Assembly (NCBI GenBank): GCA_021769425.1
Contig: JAETSX010000049.1
Span: 1-64,000, forward strand
Source of the DNA: Eubacterium sp.
Lineage (GTDB): Bacteria > Bacillota > Clostridia > Lachnospirales > Lachnospiraceae
Length of the DNA: 64,000 nucleotides
Direction of reading: 5' to 3'
How positions within the stretch are numbered: the stretch's first letter is position 1; each line of letters opens with the position of its first letter. Of the stretch, positions 44,503 to 52,779 are shown in pieces. The notes below the pieces were generated by a model. The model made no database searches and was not told the DNA's origin. It worked only from the letters and a program-made list of their open reading frames with translations. Position numbers and translations under genes: made by a program.

Positions 44503-45960
44503 TCAATCATTTACCGGAACAAAGCGATATCCTTTTCCCCAGACTGTCTCAATAAAATGATGTTCTTCCCATGCTTTTTCCAGTTTCCGGCGAAGACGGG
44601 ACATATGCGTCTGCACCGTCTGTCCGCCGTCCCAGGGCTGCTCTCCCCATATCCCGGCAAAAATTTCTTCCGGCGTAAAAATATGATCCGCCTGTCCGGA
44701 AAGCTGAAGCAAAATATCAAATTCAACAGACGTAAGAAACAGTTCTTTTTCATTCATTAAAGCCCTGCGCTCTGACAAATCCAGCAAAAGAGGGCCATAG
44801 CACAGCCGGGTACGCCCAGATACAGCCAACTTTATACGGGTTTCCACCTTTACCCAAAACAATTCTGCAGATGTGTCTTTTGTAATATAATCAATACCGC
44901 CGGCAGCAAATCCTTTGATCTGATTATCTGATTCCGTAAGGCAGCTTAAAAAAATAACAGGCGCATTTATCCGTTTACAGAGCTTTTCACAAATGGAAAA
45001 CCCGTCTTCTCCGGGCATCCTCACATCCAGCAGCACGCAGTCATATGATGCATCTTCTATCATCTGGAATACATCCTCGCCATTGTTGGCAAAATCCACA
45101 ATACAGCCATGACTGCGCAAAATGCCAGCCCAATAAGCGCCGTCGCCCGCATCATCATCCACCAGCAAAATCCGCCAGAAACCATCAAAATCTTCTGATT
45201 GATCCACAGATAATGCCGGCTGTGCATCAGGTGCAAAAGCTTCTGTTTCCGACTGACACAGAAAACGCACATAAGCATCCTGCACCAGCCCCCGTCTCTT
45301 CCGTGATATAGGGATACTATGGCCATTCTTTGTTATGACGCAATTATCCCTGATAGCCTGGACATGACTTAAATTAATAAGATAAGAACGATGAGTTTTC
45401 AGAAACTCCGGCCTGGCCAAAAGCTTCTCCTCAAAGTCCGTCAAAGCAGCAGTCATCTCATGAACCATACCGTTTGTTAAATGAAAAGACACTGTTTTAT
45501 TGATCACTTCCACATATTCCAGCTTTTGAAAAGATACTTTGACGATGCACTTCCGGTTCTTCAGCACCAGCCCCTGTTCTTTTTGAATGGAAAGTTCACT
45601 CACTACTTTATCCAGCAATGGGAAAAACGAATTGGCATCTATGGGTTTAATAAAGTAATAATATGCTCCCACGCTGTAACTTTCCAGAGCAAATTCCGGC
45701 GATGAGGATACAAAAATAATCTTCACATTTTTGTCCATTTCCCTCAGTTCCCGGGCAGCCTGTACTCCGTTTATTCCCGGCATAAGTACATCCAATAAAA
45801 TAAGATCGTACTCACCGGCCTCAATTTCGCATAAAAAATCAGTGCCGTTATGAAAAAAACAGCTGTCTATATTTATTTCCCGGCTTGCCTGATATTCTTT
45901 TACTAATTTTGAGAATTGCTCCAGTTCCCACTCATCATCATCGCAAATTGCTATCCGCAT
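44503..45960 (-). CDS. four-domain response regulator: REC-LytTR-REC-OmpR winged helix
   Basis: 485 residues. Receiver 1 (1-120) has DDDEWE, LILLDVLMPGINGV and YYFIKPID. A LytTR domain (about 130-235) has FLKTHRSYLINLSHVQAI and HSIPISRKRRG. Receiver 2 (about 258-375) has LLVDDDAGDG, CVLLDVRMPGEDGFSI and YITKDTS. An OmpR-type winged helix (about 390-485) has LTSVEFDILLQLSG, TVQTHMSRLRRKLE and VWGKGYRFV. Both receivers look competent and both DNA-binding domains complete. The start at 45960 is fixed by GGGAGG 9 nt upstream. Partner kinase: the 7TM kinase downstream. Confidence 0.9.
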   Translation of the reverse strand: MRIAICDDDEWELEQFSKLVKEYQASREINIDSCFFHNGTDFLCEIEAGEYDLILLDVLMPGINGVQAARELREMDKNVKIIFVSSSPEFALESYSVGAYYYFIKPIDANSFFPLLDKVVSELSIQKEQGLVLKNRKCIVKVSFQKLEYVEVINKTVSFHLTNGMVHEMTAALTDFEEKLLARPEFLKTHRSYLINLSHVQAIRDNCVITKNGHSIPISRKRRGLVQDAYVRFLCQSETEAFAPDAQPALSVDQSEDFDGFWRILLVDDDAGDGAYWAGILRSHGCIVDFANNGEDVFQMIEDASYDCVLLDVRMPGEDGFSICEKLCKRINAPVIFLSCLTESDNQIKGFAAGGIDYITKDTSAELFWVKVETRIKLAVSGRTRLCYGPLLLDLSERRALMNEKELFLTSVEFDILLQLSGQADHIFTPEEIFAGIWGEQPWDGGQTVQTHMSRLRRKLEKAWEEHHFIETVWGKGYRFVPVND

Positions 45961-46041
45961 GATCCAAACCTCCCTGTACAGATGCTGATATTTATCATAC
46001 CTCAATTTGCATCTATAATCAAATCAAATGCAAAAGAAACC

Positions 46042-46068
46042 GGTTACAGCCAAATTTCGGCTGTAACC
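46042..46068 (-). terminator. terminator hairpin after the transglutaminase-like gene
   Basis: GGTTACAGCC and GGCTGTAACC are perfect 10-bp arms around a 7-nt loop, followed on the minus strand by GGTTTCTTTT. Confidence 0.7.
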
Positions 46069-46081
46069 AGTATCCTTGCTT

Positions 46082-49000
46082 TTATATTATTTTCATGGTC
46101 TTTTTGTATCCGGTACTGCTCTTAAACAGTCTCTTATAAGCCGCTTTTTTCTGTTTCGGACAGCTAATTTTTGCTTTTTTATAGATACCCTTGATGGCAT
46201 TTTTCCCTACTGATTTCAGCTTTGAAGACTTAATGGTAATAGTATTCAGATTTTTACATCCCCGGAAAGCTTCAGCCCCTATTTTAGTGATGTTTTTCCC
46301 AATTACAACTTTTTTCACTTTCTTATTATTCTTCATCGCTTTAGCAGCCACAGAAGTAACCTTATAATTCTTACCTTTGATCTTAACGGTTGCAGGAATC
46401 GTAACTGTCTGGGATGCGGCGTTCATTTTTGTAAATTCCACCGTATTATTTTTCATCAATTTATAGGATGATTTTCCAACAGTCACCGTGCTTCCTATCT
46501 TTGGCGTCCCATTTGCCGGCGTATCATCTTCCGGCGTATTATCTTCCGGCGTATCATCCTTATCCTGTACAACATATTTAGACATCAGATATGCCGCCCG
46601 ATTATCATAACATATTTTCGTCCATGTAGAAGAGCTTCCTTTTTCAAAAACTCTTATTACCACATTTTTCTTTAATTTTGCCACAACGTTATTGTCATTG
46701 ACATCTTTCGCAGAAGAACGCACCTTTACATATGTCATACCGGAAGTAAAATTGCCTGTTTTGGCATAAAGGAGATTCTCGGTTTTTTCCGTATTGCACA
46801 CGCTGCAGGTGGTGGTAAAGGTTCCTTTCTCCTTTGCTGTCGGCTCTTTCGTTACCTTTCCGGTTTTCTTCCAACTATGGCTGGCCTTTTCAATCACCTC
46901 CGTCTTCTTGTCACCGCAGACAAGACAGGAGAATTCCTTTTTCCCTTCTTTGGTACAAGTTGCTTTCTTTATTACTTTTCCGCCATCCCAGCGATGCTCC
47001 GTGCCCCTTGCCTTAATTTCTTCTTTCTTTGTTCCGCCACACTTGGTGCAGGTATAGGTTCTCTCTCCCGGCGTCTTGCACTTGGCCGGCTTGGTTATCT
47101 TGCCTTCATCCCATACATGGCTGCATTCTTTTACTTCAACTTCTACGGAAGCGTCTATCGTCTCGTATCTTTCAATATCCGGGCAATAGGTTACCGGGCA
47201 GCTTTGTTTACCCACTTTATCCAAAACGGTATCCGGATTTTTCCACTCATACCCTTCCGGCAGGGCAATATTTTTCAAAGCGCCGCCTTTCTCTACGGAA
47301 ATGCCTGTGGGTAACTGGTCAGGCAGGCTGGGAACCTGTTTGGGAATCATGCCGACTTCTTTGGAAAACTCTTTTTTGTAATTGTCATATGTCACTGCCA
47401 CCCGAAGGGTCTTACCGATATCCTCCTCTGTGGTGGTATAGGCGCCGGTTGTATTTTTGCAGATAACAAAATCGTCACGGTACCACCGATAAACAGCCCG
47501 AGCAGCGCTATGATGGTCAGGCTTTAATGTTGCACGGGGTTTTGCTTCCGCTTTCAGCTCCTGTCCAACCACCAATTTATCTTCAGCGCCTGTAACCTCT
47601 AATTCCCCGTCTAGATATATCCTCAAATAATAGCAGGAGATACCGCTTTTCACAGGAGCCGCATGAGCTTGATTCACCTGGAACGAAATGTACTGATCTT
47701 TATTTTCATCTTCCCCCACTTCAAGGTCTGAAATATACGTTGTACTGATATTCTTATCTGTACTGAGCAAATTACTTACCGCATAGTCGTTAAGAACTGT
47801 CTGTGTTGTAATATCCTCTACCACGACGTCGTCTACCTGGCTCAGATTCTTCTTTATCTCCGTTTCTTCACTATTTTTAAGATTCAGACGGTAGATATGC
47901 TGCCTTCCGTTAAAGTACAGACAGTCATGGAACTCACTAATGGAAACCCAGCAAGCCATAAATGCAGACGGCGTCCAGGTCTCTGTTGAGCTGTCTGTCT
48001 TACACACAAGCTTTGGCGTGGTGGCAATGTCATAGTTCAGCAAATCAGTTACCCTGTAGATATTATGAGCGATGGAAAAATAAAAATACCCTTCATAATA
48101 GACAATGCCGCTTCCTTTATCATTTACATTATTAAGAGTATTAGTAGAAACTGTCTGCATCCACAAGGGGTTCTTCTCCTTGTAAGAAGGACCGTCTGCC
48201 TGTTCCATATCATAAGGACCGACCCAGGCGCCATGGTAATTTTTATCCTTCGCTATCAGTTCTCCATCTGTCAGCAGGAAATAATCCCCGTATGCTGCGA
48301 AAGTGTAGCTTTCATTTCTTGAATAACTTACATCTACATGGTAATACTTCCCGTCAATCTTTACCATATTCCAGTAAAGATTCCTTGTATTATGCTTGAC
48401 AATCAGGCAGGGAATCCCCAGAAGATCTCTCATGATATACTGGTATGCAGCTGCACATCCCTTACTCTGAGCTGTTTTATTCACCAATGCACTATATGCT
48501 GTATCGGCGGCGCTTTCATCCGTTTTACAGATCTTGGAAAGCCACTGGCAAACCAGCCATGCTTTTTCATAATCTTTCAGTTCCTTTTCTGCGCTGCTAA
48601 TTGTATTGACAATCTCAGCGGCCGCCTGCTCCATCTCTTTTCGCTGTTTAGCTGCTTCTTCAGCATTCAGATCATATGTGATCTTCGCTCCGGCAACCAT
48701 TCCGGTATCTGGATCTGAATCAAATATAATACCGGAAATAAAATACTGGGGGAACCGGCTTTTTGCTTCCATAAACGCCGCACCCATTTTGTTTGCCGTT
48801 ATCTGGTACCCTCCCAGCGGGACATATTCCTTTCTCTGCTTCACACCCCTTATAATCGCCCGCTCTGCTTTTTGTATTTCCAAAACAGCAGCATTTTCCT
48901 GGTTTTCAGCTCCTTCTGCAGCCCTTACCTCATTCCCGTCTGCAGACAATTCTTCCTCACTAAAATTCGCTGCAGATAATTCTTCCTCACTAAAATCCGT

Positions 49001-49135
49001 TGCAGACACATCTTCTTTCATCTGTAAAGTATCTTCTGATGCAGCAAATGCGGTCACATCCTGTATTGAAATACACATTGCAATTGCTAAGGATAATGAC
49101 AAAATCCGCCGGAATACTGTTCTATTGTTCTTCAC
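46082..49135 (-). CDS. secreted transglutaminase-like surface protein
   Basis: About 1,017 residues starting at GTG 49135 (GGAGGG 7 nt upstream). Signal peptide (SLSLAIAMCISIQDVTAFA), acidic linker with two FSEEELSA repeats, then a transglutaminase-like fold with the Cys in QSKGCAAAYQYIM (about 230) and the His/Asp pair in YYHVDVSYS (about 272). A beta-propeller-like middle follows (about 330-510). Then Ig-like and BspA-type modules, three CxxC repeats (TCTKCGGTKKEEI, SCLVCGDKKTEVI, TCSVCNTEKTEN), an SH3-like domain (about 810-870), Asp/Pro repeats and C-terminal LRRs (KVVIGKNITKIGAEAFRGCKNL). Possibly cross-links or cleaves surface peptides; inferred from fold only. Confidence 0.82.
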   Translation of the reverse strand: MKNNRTVFRRILSLSLAIAMCISIQDVTAFAASEDTLQMKEDVSATDFSEEELSAANFSEEELSADGNEVRAAEGAENQENAAVLEIQKAERAIIRGVKQRKEYVPLGGYQITANKMGAAFMEAKSRFPQYFISGIIFDSDPDTGMVAGAKITYDLNAEEAAKQRKEMEQAAAEIVNTISSAEKELKDYEKAWLVCQWLSKICKTDESAADTAYSALVNKTAQSKGCAAAYQYIMRDLLGIPCLIVKHNTRNLYWNMVKIDGKYYHVDVSYSRNESYTFAAYGDYFLLTDGELIAKDKNYHGAWVGPYDMEQADGPSYKEKNPLWMQTVSTNTLNNVNDKGSGIVYYEGYFYFSIAHNIYRVTDLLNYDIATTPKLVCKTDSSTETWTPSAFMACWVSISEFHDCLYFNGRQHIYRLNLKNSEETEIKKNLSQVDDVVVEDITTQTVLNDYAVSNLLSTDKNISTTYISDLEVGEDENKDQYISFQVNQAHAAPVKSGISCYYLRIYLDGELEVTGAEDKLVVGQELKAEAKPRATLKPDHHSAARAVYRWYRDDFVICKNTTGAYTTTEEDIGKTLRVAVTYDNYKKEFSKEVGMIPKQVPSLPDQLPTGISVEKGGALKNIALPEGYEWKNPDTVLDKVGKQSCPVTYCPDIERYETIDASVEVEVKECSHVWDEGKITKPAKCKTPGERTYTCTKCGGTKKEEIKARGTEHRWDGGKVIKKATCTKEGKKEFSCLVCGDKKTEVIEKASHSWKKTGKVTKEPTAKEKGTFTTTCSVCNTEKTENLLYAKTGNFTSGMTYVKVRSSAKDVNDNNVVAKLKKNVVIRVFEKGSSSTWTKICYDNRAAYLMSKYVVQDKDDTPEDNTPEDDTPANGTPKIGSTVTVGKSSYKLMKNNTVEFTKMNAASQTVTIPATVKIKGKNYKVTSVAAKAMKNNKKVKKVVIGKNITKIGAEAFRGCKNLNTITIKSSKLKSVGKNAIKGIYKKAKISCPKQKKAAYKRLFKSSTGYKKTMKII

Positions 49136-49503
49136 AATATTTCCCTCCTTCTTCCTATGCCGCAACTATACTTCCTCTATATCAGGAAAGCCTTTCCATT
49201 TACTGAAATACAGACGGCAGGTTATTGTTTTGTCATTATATCTTATTTTTCCGTTTCTTTCTGCTATTTGCGCGAATGGCAGCTATATGGCGCAAATAGC
49301 AGAATATTATCTTACATTTTTGTCTTATGCTGTTTCACCGCCGGAAAATAAAATTATGACAAAAAATTACTGTCAGGTATTGTCAGACAAAATTTTACAG
49401 GTTGACATTACGGGGAATTAAACTACCATAAAATCATGTTATTAAAAAAGATCATATTAATGAACAAATCTACTTAACCTGCTTTTCTTTAGGAGAACGA
49501 AAA
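49136..49503. promoter_or_regulatory. promoter and 15-bp palindrome upstream of the transglutaminase-like gene
   Basis: Minus strand TATAAT (49235-49240) lies about 100 bp before the GTG. The -35 position has no consensus hexamer but falls in an inverted repeat: TTCTGCTATTTGCGC (49259-49273), 16-bp spacer, GCGCAAATAGCAGAA (49290-49304). This suggests an activator or repressor site. The rest of the gap up to the importer gene holds no recognised feature. Confidence 0.55.
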
Positions 49504-50495
49504 ATGAAAAAAATTTACGATCCATCCTCATCTTTGCCTTAATCATGATGATTCTCACCGCCTGCGGCAATCCAGGCGCCAAACAGCAAAACACCGGCAG
49601 TCCAGACACTGAACAGCAAAATACCGGAAAGACGGAGGCATCTGATTCAAAACGCACTATGACTGATCCCAGCGGAGCAGAAATTACAATCCCTGAACAG
49701 ATAGATTCCATCATAGTACTGACTCCTTCCCTGTCCGAAATCGTAACAGCTTTTGGCCTTGGAGACAAAGTCACAGCCTGTGACAGTTACAGCGCAGGCC
49801 TGGAGGGCCTGCCGGAAGGCATTCCTACCTTCAGCGACATTACCAATCCGGATATGGAACAGCTGTCGGCCCTGAATCCTGACATACTGCTGGTTTCCAA
49901 TGAAACCCTTTATGATCAGGAATCTCCCTTTCAGTCTCTGATTGACGCAGGAACCTGTGTCATCCGCGTTCCCAACAGGGACACGATAGACGGCATCAAA
50001 GATGATATCGAATTCCTGGCCGACGCTCTTGGAGTTCCTGAAGCCGGCAAAGCGCTGTTGGAGGATTTCGACGCACAGCTTCAGGAACTGGCTGATATTG
50101 CTGCCAAAATCCCGCAGGAGGAACGCAAACGGGTTTATTTTGAAATTGCGCCGGCTCCCAATATGTACAGCTGCGGCAATGGCTCTTTTCTGAATGAAAT
50201 GATAGAATGGATCGGCGCTGAAAATATTCTGTCCGGCCAGTCAGGCTGGTTCACCGTAGAAAGGGAAACCATTGTATCCGCCAATCCGGATGTTATTTTC
50301 ACAAATGCAAATTATATGGATGATCCGGTACAGGAAATTTTAGGCCGGGATGGATGGGCAGACATTTCCGCTGTCGCCGGCAAGAATGTCTACAGTATTG
50401 ACAGTGACTCTTCCTCCCACTCCAACCATACTATTATAAAGGCCATGCGCCAGATGGCTGAAATTCTCTACCCGGATTATTACAAAGAATCATGA
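49504..50495 (+). pseudogene. ABC importer substrate-binding lipoprotein, frameshifted in the signal peptide
   Basis: The body (frame of 49545-50495) is a complete FepB/BtuF-type binding protein (RTMTDPSGAEITIPEQIDSI, TPSLSEIVTAFGLGDKV, LSALNPDILLVSNE, GWADISAVAGKNVYSID). The only ribosome site and start, AGGAG then ATG at 49504, is in another frame. The ATG is followed by seven A (49507-49513); eight would give MKKNLRSILIFALIMMILTACG, a normal signal peptide and lipobox. It is either a one-base deletion or a slippage-prone tract that still yields some protein. Ligand: ferric siderophore, haem or cobamide; not resolvable by eye. Confidence 0.8.
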
Positions 50496-51508
50496 AATAC
50501 CGTGCAAAAATGACTGTACTGCTTGTTGCAGCTCTGGCATCACTGCTTCTGGGCATCGGCAGCGTGTATGTGGCTCCCGGAGATATTCTGGCTATCATCT
50601 CCAATCATTTGTTCGGCACATCCCTGCCAAAGAGTCTGCCCGCCAGTTATCCGGCCATGGTACTCAACATGCGTATGCCGCGGGTGATACTGGCGTTTCT
50701 CACCGGAGCGGCGTTGGCAATAAGCGGAACAGTGACCCAATCTATCCTGCAGAATCCCCTGGCCTCCCCCTTCGGTCTCGGCATATCCGCCGGCGCCGGA
50801 CTGGGTGCGGCCACGGTAATCGTATTCGGTCTGACTGCTGAAGGCCTGGGCATTTTTTTGCTTCCTGGAGTCAGTTTGGGATTTGCCCTGATAACCATAT
50901 TTCTGGTCGTCTTTCTTTCCTCCCGGCTGGACAGCGGAGTATCAAATGTAACTATTATCCTGGTGGGCACCGTATTTTCCCTGTTCTGCAACGCTGTGAT
51001 GAATCTTATGGCCACCAGTTCACCGGCTTATGGGGAACGGATACAGCTCTGGCTTTTAGGCAGCTTCTCCATGAAGGAGTGGAACGCTGTATGGGCGCTG
51101 GCTCCGGCCACTATCCTGGGACTGATTTTCTTTCTGTATTATGCCCGTGAACTGGATGTGATGACTTTCGGGGAGGAATCTGCACAGGCAATGGGCATTA
51201 ATATACTGAAACTCAAGCGTATTCTGCTGGCTGCCATAGGGGCTCTGACCGGAGCCGCAGTGGCTTTTGTGGGCATTATCGGCTTTGTAGATCTCATTGC
51301 GCCTCACATTGTACGCCGCTGGTTCGGCGCATCCCATAAAAAAGTACTTCCCGCCAGCGCCTTGTTCGGCGGTACGTTCCTGGTATTATGCGACCTTGCG
51401 GCCCGAACGCTGATTCCTGCCCGTGAGATTCCCATTGGAGCCATCACATCACTGCTGGGCGCGCCATTTTTTCTGTATATCTTTTTTGCAGGGCGCAAAA
51501 ATCGGTAA
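50492..51508 (+). CDS. FecCD/BtuC-type ABC importer permease
   Basis: 338 residues with about ten membrane helices. Family signatures are MRMPRVILAFLTGAALAISGTVTQ, NPLASPFGLGISAGAGLGA, ESAQAMGI for the ATPase-coupling loop and GFVDLIAPHIVRRW. The start overlaps the binding-protein stop (ATGA). It looks intact although both partners are damaged. Confidence 0.92.
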   Translation: MKYRAKMTVLLVAALASLLLGIGSVYVAPGDILAIISNHLFGTSLPKSLPASYPAMVLNMRMPRVILAFLTGAALAISGTVTQSILQNPLASPFGLGISAGAGLGAATVIVFGLTAEGLGIFLLPGVSLGFALITIFLVVFLSSRLDSGVSNVTIILVGTVFSLFCNAVMNLMATSSPAYGERIQLWLLGSFSMKEWNAVWALAPATILGLIFFLYYARELDVMTFGEESAQAMGINILKLKRILLAAIGALTGAAVAFVGIIGFVDLIAPHIVRRWFGASHKKVLPASALFGGTFLVLCDLAARTLIPAREIPIGAITSLLGAPFFLYIFFAGRKNR

Positions 51509-51571
51509 CATCGCTGCTGGGCACACTATTTTTTTCTGTATATCTTTTTTGCAGAACATAGAAACCGGTAA
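51447..51571 (+). repeat. 62-63 bp tandem duplication at the end of the permease gene
   Basis: Copy 1 (51447-51508) encodes the last permease residues and stop. Copy 2 (51509-51571) repeats CATCrCTGCTGGGC, TTTTCTGTATATCTTTTTTG and GGTAA with scattered substitutions. It now separates the permease from the ATPase remnant. Confidence 0.8.
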
Positions 51572-51601
51572 TTTGTCAGAGGAAAAGAAATGGAGGTTGT
51601 T

Positions 51602-51964
51602 ATGCTGCGAATTAAGCATTTAAGCTGCGGCGGACAGCTTCAACGTGTGTTTTTAGCCCGGACTTTCGCTCAGGAGCCCCAGGCAATCCTGCTGGATGAA
51701 CCCACCAACCATCTGGATCTGCGTTACCAGGTAGAGTTGGTTGAAAGCCTGAAAACCTGGTCTGAGGGAGGGGGACGCTGTGTGGTTAGAGTATTCCACG
51801 ACATGAACCTTGCCCTGTCTTTCGCAGACACCATGCTTCTTTTGAACCGCGGAAAAATTCAATGCTGCAGTAAAATAGATGAATTTGATCTTTCCCTGCT
51901 GGATGAGCTTTACAATATGGATGTTCGGGGCCATATGGTCGCTTCCCTTCAGCGCTGGGTTTGA
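51602..51964 (+). pseudogene. ABC importer ATPase lacking its Walker A half
   Basis: About 120 residues where about 255 are expected. The first ten residues (MLRIKHLSCG) are the normal start of a FecE/BtuD ATPase. The sequence then jumps to GGQLQRVFLARTFAQEPQ, the end of the signature motif, followed by Walker B (AILLDEPTNHLD) and the H-loop region (FHDMNLALSFAD). The P-loop, Q-loop and helical domain are gone. The junction falls where LSCGG would pair with LSGGQ, suggesting recombination between short repeats. RBS GGAGG precedes the ATG. Confidence 0.87.
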
Positions 51965-51979
51965 GAGCGGCTTAGATTA

Positions 51980-52125
51980 CTATGAAAGTCTCTGACTTCC
52001 ATAGTATGGATGGCCATGCGGCCCGCTAAACGGCAGGTTGAGCATGATGGAAGTTTATTATGAAAGCCCTTGGCTTCCATAGTAGGATGGCCATGCGGCC
52101 CGCTAAACGGCAGGTTGAGCATGAA
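51980..52125 (+). repeat. dispersed hairpin repeat, two tandem copies
   Basis: Two direct copies (51980-52057 and 52058-52125) share TATGAAAG, CTTCCATAGTA, GGATGGCCATGCGGCCCGCT, AAACGGCAGGTTGAGCATGA. Each begins with a small hairpin (CTATG...CATAG type). A third copy in the opposite orientation is at 59961-60020. The second copy encodes the last residues (HAQPAV) and stop of the gene at 52103-52711. Confidence 0.8.
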
Positions 52126-52711
52126 TTTCTATATATCCCCCTGTGGTCCGGCAGGATTTCCCGAAATTTTCCTTCATCTGATTTTCATCCATGCATACTA
52201 CAGCTTCCGGACTTTTCAGAATACCGAAAATCTTTCCGGTTCTCCTGCGCCCTGATTCATCCGTAATGCTTACTGTCAGTTTTTCTCTCTGTTTTATCCA
52301 GATTTGCACCTGTCTTTGCCCCGGACTTTTCCCATTCTGATCGGAAAACATGGAAAATACATCTGCTCCGAAAAACAAAGCAGATGTATTTCCCATAACA
52401 ATCCTCTCCTCTGCTTCCTGAAAGTTGAGGGGAAAGGTTTCCAAATCAACCCCAAGCAGATTTGTTTCCAATGTGTATTCCTCCAATTGTATGGTAACCA
52501 TGGCAGAAGACACTGGTTCAAACCGACAGATACCGGAAATTTTTTTTATTTCTTCCACCAGAGCTTCTGTCAGTTCTGTTTCAGATTGAATGGCAAAAAC
52601 ATAGGATTTTTGCTCCTTTCCATAAGCGCTGCATAACTGAACGCCGCAAACCGTCAAAATAAGAGCTGCCGCTCCAATTACAATATCCTTATAAAGATTT
52701 CTCTCTCTCAT
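52103..52711 (-). CDS. single-pass protein resembling a lone MacB periplasmic core domain
   Basis: 202 residues. One N-terminal membrane helix (about 8-30, IVIGAAALILTVCGVQLCSAYG), then an extracytoplasmic domain with LLGVDLETFPLNF, ERIVMGNTSALFF and VQIWIKQREKLTVSITDESGR, recalling the core domain between helices of FtsX/MacB permeases but without the remaining helices. That resemblance is tentative. Last gene of the ABC operon, 69 bp after the CARDB-like gene. Start at 52711 is the best of several; AGGAG is 12 nt upstream. The last residues and stop lie in a dispersed repeat, so the C-terminus may be altered. Confidence 0.6.
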   Translation of the reverse strand: MRERNLYKDIVIGAAALILTVCGVQLCSAYGKEQKSYVFAIQSETELTEALVEEIKKISGICRFEPVSSAMVTIQLEEYTLETNLLGVDLETFPLNFQEAEERIVMGNTSALFFGADVFSMFSDQNGKSPGQRQVQIWIKQREKLTVSITDESGRRRTGKIFGILKSPEAVVCMDENQMKENFGKSCRTTGGYIEIHAQPAV

Positions 52712-52779
52712 CTGTCTGCCTTTCTCCTGACTTTTCTGAAGCTTAAGCGGAGCAATCCTTACAGATTCCCCAATTTCAG

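Noticed and set aside
49410-49503. Fur box or standard promoter before the importer genes
   Set aside because: TTGACA (at about 49402) and TAAAAT are 21 bp apart, too far for a convincing promoter, and no Fur-type palindrome is visible.
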